A stretch of 64,000 nt of DNA from UBA11612 sp963662375. GTDB lineage: Bacteria; Pseudomonadota; Alphaproteobacteria; Rhodospirillales; Rhodospirillaceae. Below the pieces are notes generated by a model. That model did not search any database, had not been told where the DNA came from, and saw only the letters and a list, made by a program, of their open reading frames with translations. The DNA lies in contig CAXXRP010000012.1 in NCBI GenBank assembly GCA_963662375.2, positions 68,739 to 132,738 of the forward strand, written 5' to 3'. A program made the translations under genes and the position numbers. Within the stretch, counting starts at the first letter, position 1; every line of letters starts with the position of its first letter. Positions 42,777 through 53,111 of this stretch are shown piece by piece.

Positions 42777-45677
42777 CTAAGGTTCGCCCGATCCTTGCCA
42801 CCAACCGCGGCGTGGCGGCGTCACGCTGGGTGTTTCGTTGGTCTGCGATGGTGACTCGCGATCTGGCGGCGTGGGCTGCGCAACGGGAACTGCTCTGTCC
42901 GGCTTCGCGTTTTCACCGCGTTTCCATAAAGTTCTAAATAGCCTCGAGGGTCCACGGGAAGCTGTATCAGATTCATTGGTCGCCGGATCGGTAGTCAGGC
43001 GCGCATTTTCCGCCTCTTCGTTGGCCGCAGGCACACTATTGTCTTGGCTTGCTCGCAAGCTGGGCGTCGATTGGGGTGGCGTGTCTTGCGCGGGTATAGC
43101 GGCAGCGTCCGCAACTGAGTCAGCTGAAGTTTGATCGCCTGTGTTTATAGTTTCGCTCGTGTGCTGTGGTCCGCCGCGCCTACGACGTCCACCCCGCCGC
43201 CCCCTTCGGCGCCCGCGACGCACTTGGTCATCAGGCGTGTCCGATGGTTTGTGTGGTTCAGGGTTTCCGCTTGCGTCATCGGATTCAACTGGCGATCCGG
43301 TTTCGCTACCTGCCGCGTCGGAGTTGACAGTTTGCTCCGCCACATCCGCAGTATCTTCGTTTGCTGCGGTTGAGGTCTTTCTGTCGGCACTGCGAGGCTT
43401 GCTAACATGCCGTTTACGGCGGTGCTGTCGGCGTTTTTGTTCTCCTCCATCTTCCTCATCTTCCCGCGCGGCCGTTTGATCCCCTGCGCCATCTCTGGGT
43501 TGCGGCCCCGGCGCGCTGTCCTCACCACTATCTTGTTCCAGCGGTTGATGTGCCCGTAGGTCCGCCACATCTTCGATAGCACTAGGGCTCTTCTTAACGC
43601 GGTCAATACGCGTGTCGGGTGGCACAAGTGTGTTGTCGCCCAATATGAGTATTTTGATACCATAGCGGCTTTCCATACTCCCCAGGGCATGTCGCTTATA
43701 GTTGACGAGATAGAGCGCAACGTCTGGGTGGACAGTTATGGTAACTTCGCTCGAGCGTTGTCGAACGCCTTCCTCCTCCAAAACACGCAGCGAATGAACA
43801 GCTGCGGATTCTGTGGAGCGAACGAGGCCAGAGCCCGAACAGTGATTACACACACGGAAATTGGTTTCGATTAGGCTGGGTCGAAGGCGTTGGCGCGAAA
43901 GCTCCAATAGTCCGAAATGGCTGATGCGCCCTACTTGAATACGCGCCCTATCGACGCGCAACGCTTCTTTAAGTTTTCTCTCCACCGAATGATTGTTGCG
44001 GTTTTCTTCCATGTCGATGAAATCAATCACGATCAAGCCCGCAAGATCTCGCAGACGAAGTTGGCGTGCGATCTCCTCGACTGCCTCTAGGTTCGTCCTG
44101 TAGGCAGTCTCTTCAATATGCCTCTCTTTCGTCGAACGGCCCGAGTTGACGTCTATTGCCACTAAAGCTTCAGTTTGCGCAAAAACTATGGAGCCCCCAG
44201 ATTTTAATTGAACGAAGGGATTGTTGATGGCTTCCAACTGTGTTTCCACCTGGTAGCGGTGAAACAGGGGTATTATTTCGTCTTTGTACTTCTGGACCTT
44301 TTTGGCATGACTAGGCGTCAGCATCTTCATGAAGTCTTTTCCGGTCTTGTATCCCTCTTCGCCGTCAATCCAGACCTCTTCAATGTCTCGCGTGTAAATA
44401 TCGCGAATCGCACGCTTGATGAGGTTCGCTTCTTCGTGAATGAGTGCGGGCGCGCGTGATGTCATGGTTGATTCGCGAATGCTGTTCCATGTCCGCTGCA
44501 GGTATTCGTGATCGCGCTTGATTTCCGCCTTATTGCGCTCCGCACCCGCCGTGCGCAGGATTACCGCCATGCTCTTGGGAAGTTTTAAGTCACCAAGAAT
44601 GGCCTTCAGGCGTCGCCGATCTTGTGAGCTGGTAATTTTGCGCGACACCCCGCCGCCTCGCGCTGAATTCGGCATAAGTACACAGTACCGACCGGCCAGT
44701 GAAAGAAAGGTGGTGAATGCAGCACATTTCGTTCCGCGCTCATCCTTAACAACCTGGATCAACATTATCTGGCGACGTTTGATAACTTCTTGAATCTTGT
44801 AGTGACGAGACGCAAGGAATCTACGCCGCTTTCGGTCTTCTCCCGCGGTTTCTTCTTCGTCGTCACCACCAACTGTTTCAACGCCAGCGGCTTTTCCATT
44901 TCGGTTGGGCGCGGACGTGGATTCGTCAGGCTCATCATCAAGGAATTCGTTCTGGTTAGCGGTTAATTCGTCCGCGTCAGAATCCATTTCTGGAGGGGCA
45001 TTGGCGTCCACTACGGAATTGGTGGAGAGACTATTTTCGCCAGCCGCGAAATCCTGGGCGGTATCGCCTGTAATTTCGAGTTGCGTTGCCTCTACTTCTG
45101 CTTCAGCGGAACCACTATGATTTGGTTCCGCACTGTCGCCGTCCGATGCTGAATCGCCTGGGTGACTCTCCGTTTCGGACTCCACGTTTTCCATGACGTC
45201 GCCGGAGATTGCGGGGGGCTTATAATCTAGCGGAATCGCCTGCGTGTATTCCTGTTCTGACGCTGCAGGTCCGTCGCTGCTCTGAGGCTCAGTGTCGTTT
45301 GACTCCAAAGCATCATTTGAGTGTTGATTTTCCTCCGAATCGTCGAGTTGACTACCCGTGTCCGTACTATGCGGTTCATCTTCATCACTGTCGCTGTCAA
45401 CTTCAGCGAGGAGCCGTTCACGATCGGCAACTGGAATTTGGTAATAGTCGGGGTGGATTTCGCTAAACGCCAGAAATCCGTTGCGGTTCCCGCCGTAGTC
45501 CACAAAAGCAGACTGAAGCGAGGGTTCGACCCTAACGACTTTGGCCAGGTAGATGTTGCCTTTGATTTGTTTCTTGGTTGAGGTCTCTACGTCAAATTCA
45601 TCGAGACGCGTTCCATCCAGCACCACTACCCGGGTTTCCTCCGGATGGGTGGTGTCGACAAGCATTCTCTTGACCAT
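42777..45677 (-). CDS. rne: Ribonuclease E
   Basis: A 966-residue RNase E/G, the main mRNA-decay endonuclease. The N-terminal catalytic part has an S1 RNA-binding domain split by a long acidic insert (about residues 95-290, as usual in Alphaproteobacteria). It also has VAIDVNSGRSTKERHIEETA and AGLIVIDFIDMEENRNN with the catalytic aspartates, and the zinc-link CNHCSGSG. The C-terminal 300 residues are low-complexity with Arg-rich patches (RRGRRRGRRGGRRRRGG) for RNA and degradosome partner binding. It is divergent from the amidase gene. Confidence 0.95.
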   Translation of the reverse strand: MVKRMLVDTTHPEETRVVVLDGTRLDEFDVETSTKKQIKGNIYLAKVVRVEPSLQSAFVDYGGNRNGFLAFSEIHPDYYQIPVADRERLLAEVDSDSDEDEPHSTDTGSQLDDSEENQHSNDALESNDTEPQSSDGPAASEQEYTQAIPLDYKPPAISGDVMENVESETESHPGDSASDGDSAEPNHSGSAEAEVEATQLEITGDTAQDFAAGENSLSTNSVVDANAPPEMDSDADELTANQNEFLDDEPDESTSAPNRNGKAAGVETVGGDDEEETAGEDRKRRRFLASRHYKIQEVIKRRQIMLIQVVKDERGTKCAAFTTFLSLAGRYCVLMPNSARGGGVSRKITSSQDRRRLKAILGDLKLPKSMAVILRTAGAERNKAEIKRDHEYLQRTWNSIRESTMTSRAPALIHEEANLIKRAIRDIYTRDIEEVWIDGEEGYKTGKDFMKMLTPSHAKKVQKYKDEIIPLFHRYQVETQLEAINNPFVQLKSGGSIVFAQTEALVAIDVNSGRSTKERHIEETAYRTNLEAVEEIARQLRLRDLAGLIVIDFIDMEENRNNHSVERKLKEALRVDRARIQVGRISHFGLLELSRQRLRPSLIETNFRVCNHCSGSGLVRSTESAAVHSLRVLEEEGVRQRSSEVTITVHPDVALYLVNYKRHALGSMESRYGIKILILGDNTLVPPDTRIDRVKKSPSAIEDVADLRAHQPLEQDSGEDSAPGPQPRDGAGDQTAAREDEEDGGEQKRRQHRRKRHVSKPRSADRKTSTAANEDTADVAEQTVNSDAAGSETGSPVESDDASGNPEPHKPSDTPDDQVRRGRRRGRRGGRRRRGGPQHTSETINTGDQTSADSVADAAAIPAQDTPPQSTPSLRASQDNSVPAANEEAENARLTTDPATNESDTASRGPSRLFRTLWKRGENAKPDRAVPVAQPTPPDRESPSQTNETPSVTPPRRGWWQGSGEP

Positions 45678-46231
45678 AGTTCGAGATACTCCGTGACGCC
45701 GCGGTGCTCGCGCGGGCGGGGAGTGTGACGTCCCGGGGCGCGCGTCCGCGGCAGGTTGTTGTGATTAGAGCGACAGGCTGGATCCTGAAGAAAAGCCGGC
45801 CATGACCGCTGAATAGGCCGAGCATATTCATCCGCTGTTGGCGGATTAAATCGCGCGAAGAGCCGTCATGATAAAGCAAAGTTGTCGGCACGCAGGGTCC
45901 CCTGGTATTTAACCTTTGGGATGAACAGACCGAAAAAGGCCTATTCACTCCCGTGGAAATGAGGCCGCAACTGCATAATAATGCCTTGAATTGCAAGGAC
46001 TTTATGTATATGCGCGCGCCGACTTCGGCGTGTCCGCCAACTTCCTGCCTCGCGCCCGTAGACATGCGAATAGCGACCAATATGCCTGGAGAAGATAGAC
46101 GCGGCACTATGCTTGTGACAACGCCTAATTCTTATGCAGGTCGGCTAACTTAGCCCAGGAGCGGCTAGCGGTTCAAAGTCCGTAATATTCTTGCTCAGAG
46201 TCGCCCAATAAGTGTATATTATTTAGAGTCA
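45678..46231. other. 554-bp divergent intergenic region between rne and the amidase gene
   Basis: No gene is supported. It must contain the rne 5' leader, which in other bacteria is long and folds for autoregulation, and the amidase promoter. I can identify neither precisely. Just before the amidase ATG there is an A/T-rich AGTGTATATTATTTAGAG stretch that could be promoter or ribosome-site sequence. Confidence 0.4.
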
Positions 46232-47593
46232 ATGGGTTTCGGTGTATACTTTAAGTTTTACATGCAAGAACCGTTAGATCTTAGAGGCTATGAGCCTAGG
46301 GATCCCGACTCTAGGGTGTCCGGATCGGGCAGGGGTGCCTCCTATCCTGCTTTAGGCGGTGTGGTCGTCGGTCGCCGATTTGTGGTCGCTGCGGGCGCCG
46401 CTGTACTGCTGGGGCCCAACAGGGCTCGGGCTATTGGCGTTGCGTCGACGATGCGACTTCATGACCACGGACCATACACCCGGCTTGTCCTTGAGCTGTC
46501 CGAGGGTGTTGATTTCAGTATCTTCCAACTCGCTGATCCCTACCAGATCGTGGTGGATTTGCCTGAGCTTGACTGGGCTATGGCCGGCGATGCTCCTGCT
46601 GAAAGTACGGGCTTGGTGCATGCTGTGCGCTTCGGAATGTTTCAACCGGGTAACGCGCGCGTAGTCGTGGATTTGTCGCAACCGTCTGGCGTTAAGAATG
46701 CGTTTGTACTCCAGGCAACTGGCAATACACCGCATCGCTTTGTTCTTGATTTGGAACCGGTGTCTCGGGAACGGTTTATGGCCAACATTGGCCAACGCCA
46801 TCGAACCGGTGCGTTCAACACCGCACACCAAAATAGTGTGCGGGTGCCACCAAATTCCCAGGCTGACGCGGGTCATATAAAAAGTTCCAGCGCTGACCGG
46901 AAATCAGTGATTGTTCTGGATCCCGGCCACGGCGGTGTTGACCCCGGGGCCATCGGCGTTAGCGGTATATATGAGAAAGTTATTACTCTTGCGGCCGCAC
47001 GCCAGCTCAAGACTCGGTTGGAAAAAACCGGCCTTTACAAGGTTGTGCTTACACGTGATCGAGACATATCGCTAGGACTGCGTGAGCGCCGCGAGATTGC
47101 GCATCGCGCGCAAGCCGACTTATTCGTTTCGCTCCACGCCGACTCTATCAAGAATACAAGCGTGCGGGGTCTATCCGTGTATACGCTTTCTGAAAAAGCG
47201 TCTGACAAAGAAGCAGAGGCTCTCGCTGTGCAGGAAAATAATGCTGATATCATCATTGGCATTGATTTGACGCATGAAAGCCGCGAGGTTCGTCACATTC
47301 TTGTCGATTTGGCGCAACGGGAAAGCATGAACTTGGCGACAAAGCTGGCGACAAAGCTCATTGCCCAGCTGCAACGCGACGTTAAGTTGCTTAGAAACAC
47401 ACACCGTTTTGCGGGCTTTGCGGTTCTTAAATCGCCGGATATTCCTTCAGTGCTTATTGAGATGGGCTATTTGTCTAACCGTGACGATGAGAGGGCCCTG
47501 AAACAGACCAGCTATAGAGAAAGGCTTATGACTGCGATCTCCCGCGGTCTGGATGATCATATGGGCGCTGTACAAAGCGCTCAGCAGCTATAA
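46232..47593 (+). CDS. N-acetylmuramoyl-L-alanine amidase (AMIN + Amidase_3)
   Basis: A 453-residue periplasmic amidase that cuts the bond between muramic acid and the stem peptide during division. It has an N-terminal hydrophobic export segment (about residues 40-66), an AMIN domain (GPYTRLVLELSEGVDFSIFQLAD, RFVLDLEPVSRE) and a zinc Amidase_3 domain. In the latter, VIVLDPGHGGVDPGAIG supplies the first histidine and IYEKVITL the glutamate, FVSLHADS supplies the second histidine and VLIEMGYLSN the catalytic glutamate. It precedes PBP1A on the same strand, a cell-wall pairing. Confidence 0.92.
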   Translation: MGFGVYFKFYMQEPLDLRGYEPRDPDSRVSGSGRGASYPALGGVVVGRRFVVAAGAAVLLGPNRARAIGVASTMRLHDHGPYTRLVLELSEGVDFSIFQLADPYQIVVDLPELDWAMAGDAPAESTGLVHAVRFGMFQPGNARVVVDLSQPSGVKNAFVLQATGNTPHRFVLDLEPVSRERFMANIGQRHRTGAFNTAHQNSVRVPPNSQADAGHIKSSSADRKSVIVLDPGHGGVDPGAIGVSGIYEKVITLAAARQLKTRLEKTGLYKVVLTRDRDISLGLRERREIAHRAQADLFVSLHADSIKNTSVRGLSVYTLSEKASDKEAEALAVQENNADIIIGIDLTHESREVRHILVDLAQRESMNLATKLATKLIAQLQRDVKLLRNTHRFAGFAVLKSPDIPSVLIEMGYLSNRDDERALKQTSYRERLMTAISRGLDDHMGAVQSAQQL

Positions 47594-47780
47594 TTACATT
47601 TTGGGCGAATTTTTGCCCCAATTCGGGTTCACCAAGTAAATTCTCGGCGTAAATGACGGGATAGTGCCAAGATGCGCCGGGCTGAAGATTCGTTGTCTGC
47701 CGCCGAAGGCGATATAATCGAACTTCAATATTGTCAACGGCGGATTCACTGTTCGCAAGCGACCAAGGGCCGGGTACTTC

Positions 47781-50219
47781 ATGAAACGGTGGCTGACTAT
47801 TCTCTTTTGCGTGGGGATGCTGGGCATTTTTGTCGCCGGTGGGGCGGCGATCTTCCTCATCGATCATTTTAGCCAAGGGCTTCCAGACTTTCGTCAACTC
47901 GCGACCTACGACCCGCCCGTCATGACGCGCGTGTATGCAGGCGATGGCCGTCTGATACAAGAGTACGCCATTGAGGGGCGCGTTTTTGTGCCAGTTGACG
48001 AAATTCCCAGGCGCATTATCAACGCAATCGTCGCCTCTGAGGACCAACGGTTTTTTACTCACCCTGGTATCGATCCGATAAGTTTGACGCGTGCTGTCCT
48101 TGTTGTAATCGGTGATAAACTTTCCGGTAGTGATCGTCGGATGAAGGGTGCGTCTACTATCACTCAACAGGTCGCGCAAAACTTTCTCCTGGGCCGAGAA
48201 TACAGTTTCGACCGGAAGATTCGCGAGGCGATTCTTTCTTTTCGGATCGAACGCGCCTTCACAAAAGACCATATACTCGAGTTGTATCTGAACGAAGTGT
48301 ATTTCGGATATAGCGCATATGGCGTCGCCAGTGCCTCGAGGAACTATTTCAATAAATCTCTTGATGAGTTGACGGTGTCTGAGGCCGCTTTGCTTGCTGG
48401 CCTTTTAAAAGGGCCCAACAATTATAATCCGATACGTAATCCCGATGCGGCGATGGAACGTCGCAATTATGTGATCGGACGCATGCTTGAAGACGGCTAC
48501 GTGAGCGCGGATGAGGCATTGATGGCGGGGCGTGAGCCAATTGTTGTTCGGGATCGGAATGAAACGGAAACGGTCCGCCACGCAGATTATTTTGCGGAAA
48601 CTATCCGCCGAGATCTAGCGCAGCGCTATGGGGAGGAAGCCTTGTACAAAGGCGGGCTATCGGTGCGTACGTCACTGGACCCTCGATTGCAAGAGGTTGC
48701 AGACCAAAGTCTGCGCGACGGGCTCATCTCCTACGATCAGCGTCATGGCTGGCGTGGTCCGATTACAAGGATAAGTATCGGCGAGAACGCCCTCCAACAG
48801 TTGTTGATGCAGACCGATCCGGATGGCTTGCCATCAAACTGGGCGGTCGCGTTGGTGCGGTCCGTTCGGCCCGAGGGCGCTTCGATCGTATTACGAGACG
48901 GTCAGGTTGGCACCTTGCCCTTGAGTGAGCTCCGATGGGCTCGGGAATGGCTGCCCGATCAACTTGTGGGAGAGGCGGTAACGTCGGCAATGCAGGTTCT
49001 GCATGAAGGTGACGTAGTTGCGGTGGAGCGTTTGACCGTCAAGGGAGATGGTGCCGCGGACCTTGACGGCATCTTCGGTCTCCGCCAAATCCCCCAAATC
49101 AACGGTGCCATGGTAGCGCTAGACCCGCATACGGGTCGCGTCTTGGCGATGACAGGTGGCTTTGCGTTCGAGCGGTCGCAGTTTAACCGCGCAACGCAAG
49201 CGTTGCGTCAGCCTGGCTCAGCGTTCAAGCCGTTTGTATATTTGGCTGCTCTAGATGCCGGCTACACGCCGTCTACTTTGGTGCTTGATGCGCCTTTCGT
49301 GATTGACCAGGGTCCGGATTTGCCAAAGTGGAAGCCCAAGAATTACTCGGGTGAGTATATTGGGAGGGCAACCCTCCGGGCGGGGGTTGAAAAATCTCAA
49401 AATTTGATGACTGTTCGTCTCGCTCAGGCCGTAGGCATGGACCGTGTCGCGACGGTAGCTGAGGCATTTGGTATTGTCGACTCGCTCCCCCATAATCTCT
49501 CATCTTCTCTTGGTTCAGAGGTGACGACAGCACTGCGCTTAACGATAGCCTACGCGCAACTCGCGAACGGTGGGCGAAAACTTGAGCCAACATTCATTGA
49601 CCGCATCCAAGATCGAGGTGGCCGAACGATTTACCGCGCTGACAATCGTTTGTGCGACGGTTGCCAGGGAGATCCTTGGGAGGGTCAGCCACCGCCTCTT
49701 GTGCCTGATGAGCGCGCCCAATTGGCAGACCCAGCAAGCGTCTATCAGATTGTCCATATCTTGGAAGGTGTGATCCGAAACGGTACAGGCCGAAGAGTCA
49801 GTGTGATCGGTAAGCCTCTAGCTGGGAAAACGGGGACTTCCAATGCTGCCATGGATACTTGGTTTCTTGGGTTTTCACCTGATCTCGCGGTAGGTGTGTT
49901 TGTTGGATTCGATGAGCCACGCACGCTTGGGCCGAAGGAAACGGGCAGTAGCGTTGCCGCGCCGGTTTTCCGCGACTTCATGGCAAAGGCGCTAAAGAAC
50001 GAACCCGCGAAACCATTTAGAGTGCCGCCCGGTGTGAATCTCGTTCGTGTGGCCCATGACACCGGCAAGCCCGCTCAACCAGGAGATTCATATGTGATTT
50101 TGGAAGCTTTCAAGGCAGGGACATCGCCGAATTCGCAGGCGACTATCATGGGCCAGCAGGACCAGGGGGATTTTGCAGTAAGTTCGCCTGATCAACCCAA
50201 TGCAGGCGGGTTATATTAG
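47781..50219 (+). CDS. mrcA: Penicillin-binding protein 1A
   Basis: An 812-residue bifunctional peptidoglycan synthase, anchored by one N-terminal membrane helix (about residues 5-28). The GT51 transglycosylase domain has IVASEDQRFFTHPGID and GASTITQQVAQNFLLGRE, with IERAFTKDHILELYLNEVYFG. The transpeptidase domain has PGSAFKPFVYLAAL (S-x-x-K serine), EKSQNLMTVRLAQ (S-x-N) and LAGKTGTSNAAMD (K-T-G). An OB-like insert lies between the two. All active-site residues are intact. Confidence 0.95.
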   Translation: MKRWLTILFCVGMLGIFVAGGAAIFLIDHFSQGLPDFRQLATYDPPVMTRVYAGDGRLIQEYAIEGRVFVPVDEIPRRIINAIVASEDQRFFTHPGIDPISLTRAVLVVIGDKLSGSDRRMKGASTITQQVAQNFLLGREYSFDRKIREAILSFRIERAFTKDHILELYLNEVYFGYSAYGVASASRNYFNKSLDELTVSEAALLAGLLKGPNNYNPIRNPDAAMERRNYVIGRMLEDGYVSADEALMAGREPIVVRDRNETETVRHADYFAETIRRDLAQRYGEEALYKGGLSVRTSLDPRLQEVADQSLRDGLISYDQRHGWRGPITRISIGENALQQLLMQTDPDGLPSNWAVALVRSVRPEGASIVLRDGQVGTLPLSELRWAREWLPDQLVGEAVTSAMQVLHEGDVVAVERLTVKGDGAADLDGIFGLRQIPQINGAMVALDPHTGRVLAMTGGFAFERSQFNRATQALRQPGSAFKPFVYLAALDAGYTPSTLVLDAPFVIDQGPDLPKWKPKNYSGEYIGRATLRAGVEKSQNLMTVRLAQAVGMDRVATVAEAFGIVDSLPHNLSSSLGSEVTTALRLTIAYAQLANGGRKLEPTFIDRIQDRGGRTIYRADNRLCDGCQGDPWEGQPPPLVPDERAQLADPASVYQIVHILEGVIRNGTGRRVSVIGKPLAGKTGTSNAAMDTWFLGFSPDLAVGVFVGFDEPRTLGPKETGSSVAAPVFRDFMAKALKNEPAKPFRVPPGVNLVRVAHDTGKPAQPGDSYVILEAFKAGTSPNSQATIMGQQDQGDFAVSSPDQPNAGGLY

Positions 50220-50308
50220 CGGTCGCTGTACGGCCTTATCGCCTCTTGCGCGTATCGGACAAATTCCTTAAATAGCCGTGCTATTGCAGAACGATTAACA
50301 GGTCGACC

Positions 50309-51428
50309 ATGCGTGCTGATGTTGAGTCTAAAGTGAAGGATATCAACCGGTCCCTTTCTTTGCTTCGGAGGCATCTTTGACTGGGATCGCGCACTTCTTC
50401 GACTTGATGAGCTGAACGCGAAAGCTGAAGACCCCGATCTTTGGGAAAGGCCCGCTGAGGCTCAAAAAATTATGCGTGAGCGGACCCAGATCGAGGTAGC
50501 GGTTACTGCAACGCGGCAAATCCAAAATGATTTAGCTGATGCTATCACCCTCTCTGAGCTTGCGGATGAGGCGGGTGATGATGTGAGTTTCGATGAAGCA
50601 CGAAGCCTCCTCGACGAAGTCTTTGCGCGGGCGAAACGGCAGGAGTTGGAAGGCCTTCTATCTGGCGAGGCGGACGGCAACGACTGTTATCTCGAAATTC
50701 ACGCGGGCCAAGGCGGTACAGAGGCACAGGATTGGGCCGAGATGCTTGCGCGTATGTATACAAGATGGGCGGAGAAGAAAGGGTATCGCTGTGAATACCT
50801 TGAAGAGAGTGCGGGAGAAGGTGCTGGTATCAAATCTGCTACCTTTCGAATCTCAGGAAATAATTCGTATGGTTGGTTAAAAACGGAGAGTGGTGTGCAC
50901 CGCTTGGTGCGTATATCTCCGTTTGACTCAAATGCGCGCCGGCATACCAGCTTCTCGTCTGTGTGGGTGTATCCGGTTGTAGATGAGACCATTAACGTTG
51001 AAATCAATGAAAAAAATTGTCGCATCGATACCTATCGGGCGTCTGGGGCTGGTGGTCAGCATGTCAACAAAACCGATAGTGCCGTGCGTATCACGCACAT
51101 GCCTACGAATATCGTCGTGCAATGCCAAAATGAGCGATCCCAGCACCAGAACCGGGCCAAAGCATGGGATATGTTGAAGGCGCGACTCTATGAGCTCGAA
51201 CTGGAAAAACGGGAGGCCAAACTTTCAGCCCAAGAGGCGGCGAAGACGGAAATAGGTTGGGGGCATCAAATTCGTTCGTATGTGCTTCAGCCGTATCAGC
51301 TGGTGAAGGACCTTCGTACAGAAGTTGAAACGTCAGATACGCAAGGCGTTCTAGACGGCGACCTGGATAAGTTTATGGCGGCCGCTTTAGCGTCGCGAAT
51401 CAAGACGGCTGCCGACCTGGAAGTATAG
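50309..51428 (+). CDS. prfB: Peptide chain release factor 2, with programmed +1 frameshift
   Basis: Translation starts at ATG 50309 (MRADVESKVKDINRSLSLL) and meets TGA at 50378-50380 after CGGAGGCATCTT. It then slips +1 to DWDRALLRLDELNAK and continues to 51428, about 372 residues. The Shine-Dalgarno-like CGGAGG (50366-50371) and CTTTGAC are the classic RF2 autoregulatory site. When RF2 is scarce the ribosome shifts at UGA and makes more RF2. Identity is confirmed by the UGA-reading tripeptide SPF in RISPFDSNARRHTSF and the catalytic GGQ in GAGGQHVNKTDS. Confidence 0.95.
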
Positions 51429-51442
51429 GTGCTTCCACCGCG

Positions 51443-52237
51443 CTATGGCCAATGCTCGAGGTATCCCGGTCCCATCCCAGCGCTCTCTCTCGCCTCGATG
51501 TTGAATGGACCCTTCGGTGTACCGCGAAAATATTTATCCAAAAGATATTTGTATTCCAGAGTCGGCTCCGTTCCCTCTTTTGCACATAGAAATTCGAACC
51601 ATCGTATGCCGATAGACAGATGCTTGATTTCGTCTTCATAGATCATGTCAAGAATATCCGCGGTCTTGGCGTCATCGGCTTGTCGAAGACGTTGTGACGT
51701 TTTTGGGGTTGTATCAATACCTCGGGCTTCGAGAGTCATTGGAATGAGGGCCAAGCGAGCGGGCAACGATTCTGCGGTAATAGCCGCTGCTTCCCACAAA
51801 CCATCGTGGGCAGGAAGATCGCCGTACACGACGTCCCAAGAGGTGAGTCTTTGAACCAGCGCTTGAAAGTGCTTTGCCTCTTCGTCAGCGACTTCGACCC
51901 AGTCGTTGTAGAAAGCGGTGGGCAAGTTATGGGACGTAAAGCGCGCAACAATATCCCATGCCAAGTCGATGGCGTTCAATTCGATGTGCGCCAGCGCATG
52001 GACAAGGGCAATACGGCCCTTTGGCCCGGTGGACCGCTTAGGCATTGCACGTGGAGCGCATAGGACCGGAGCTTGGGGCCGGGAGGGTCGTCTTGGCGGT
52101 GGGCAATGTCCGACTGGAAGGTCCGCCCCATTCCATGTGGCGGCGTAGCGAAAGGTCTTGCTTACCTTGAGCAACGGGTCTGCCGTCGTAAGAATATCAA
52201 CCGCCGCGATTGCTAACGAGTTATCGCTATCCATCAC
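51443..52237 (-). CDS. DUF455 ferritin-like protein
   Basis: A 264-residue helical protein of the DUF455 ferritin-like family. The four-helix metal site is suggested by LVHALAHIELNAIDLAWDIV, DEEAKHFQALVQRL, ARLALIPMTLEARGID and DMIYEDEIKHLSIGIRWF, with the E-x-x-H pairs typical of diiron ferritin-like proteins. The function is unknown. Its start overlaps the stop of the upstream peroxiredoxin gene by 4 bp, suggesting a role in oxidative or iron metabolism. Confidence 0.85.
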   Translation of the reverse strand: MMDSDNSLAIAAVDILTTADPLLKVSKTFRYAATWNGADLPVGHCPPPRRPSRPQAPVLCAPRAMPKRSTGPKGRIALVHALAHIELNAIDLAWDIVARFTSHNLPTAFYNDWVEVADEEAKHFQALVQRLTSWDVVYGDLPAHDGLWEAAAITAESLPARLALIPMTLEARGIDTTPKTSQRLRQADDAKTADILDMIYEDEIKHLSIGIRWFEFLCAKEGTEPTLEYKYLLDKYFRGTPKGPFNIEARESAGMGPGYLEHWP

Positions 52238-52699
52238 AGTGTTCTAAACGCGGCGGCAACATCGTTAACGTGCCCAGGCACGCTCACCTTTCGCGATTCA
52301 GCCAGCATAACTCCTCTTTCATCAATCAGAAATATCGAGCGTTCTATCCCCATGTGTGTGTGCCCGTACATGTTTTTTCTCTTCCAAACGCTGTATGATT
52401 CGCAGGTCTTTGTTTCAGCATCTGACGCCAAACTAAAATTTAAGTTGTGCTTTGCCTTGAATTTTCTGTGACTCTCTACCATATCCTTAGAAACCCCCAC
52501 GATAACCGCATTTCTCCGGAAAAATTGTCCTGGAATCCCTGAAGGATTGGGCTTCTGCCGTGCAGCCTGCAGTATCATCTTTCGGGTAGAAATATAGTAT
52601 CACTCTCTTGCCGCGAAGTGTTGCCAGGGAGATCGGCGCGCCGGTGTCAGTTGGCATCGTAAACGCGGGCGCAGCCTTGCCGATGAGGGCGCCTACCAA
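52234..52699 (-). pseudogene. bcp: Bacterioferritin comigratory protein/PrxQ peroxiredoxin, frameshifted
   Basis: Frame one (from 52699) reads APAFTMPTDTGAPISLATL and ILYFYPKDDTAGCTAEAQSF, the peroxidatic cysteine motif, with alanine where proline is usual (T-A-G-C-T). It ends out of frame at 52487. The other frame, from about 52530 downward, gives NAVIVGVSKDMVESHRKFKA, YSVWKRKNMYGHTHMGIERS and the end VSVPGHVNDVAAAF. A single base change in the T run near 52523-52527 would join them into a normal 155-residue thiol peroxidase. It overlaps the DUF455 gene by 4 bp, so the pair is an operon. Confidence 0.85.
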
Positions 52700-52712
52700 A
52701 GTTTTGTCGGCG

Positions 52713-52932
52713 TTACTTTTTGCAAGTTTCTTTGCGCCTTTCGGCGCTGCTTTCTGGCGGGCTATTTCCGAAAACCGAGTGAATCAACTCACGACCCGGT
52801 GCATTATTCGCTAGGGACCCTACCCACATCTGGATATCCTCAGGAAACGCCTGGGCGGCCTTGATCCATTCTTCCCGCAAGCGGTGCGCACGCGCCGGAT
52901 CCGCAGGTGGCGGTAAGGGAAATTTCGGTCAT
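52713..52932 (-). pseudogene. Possible short gene with one frameshift, function unknown
   Basis: From ATG 52932 the frame opens MTEISLTATCGSG. Read one base over, it continues as PPPADPARAHRLREEWIKAA, QAFPEDIQMWVGSLANNAPG and RELIHSVFGNSPPESS to a stop at 52713. The second part has a protein-like helical pattern but no start of its own. I recognise no family. It could be a broken small gene ahead of bcp on the same strand, or chance. Confidence 0.35.
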
Positions 52933-53111
52933 AAAATCAATATGTGGTCCGCATGATTTTATGTTCTTTAACCGGACAGTGAGATATAGATGAGACGTGG
53001 TCAAGCTGTGGTGGGACACGTGATGTTGCTCCACCGGCAGGTGCCGGTGGGCAGGGCGCTGTAACTGGGCCGCAAAGCCTACGCCAATCTTAACAGGGAG
53101 TTTGACTGACG

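Noticed and set aside
47597..47627. Hairpin between the amidase and PBP1A genes as a terminator
   Set aside because: The pairing is imperfect and lacks a T tract; the two genes could still be co-transcribed.
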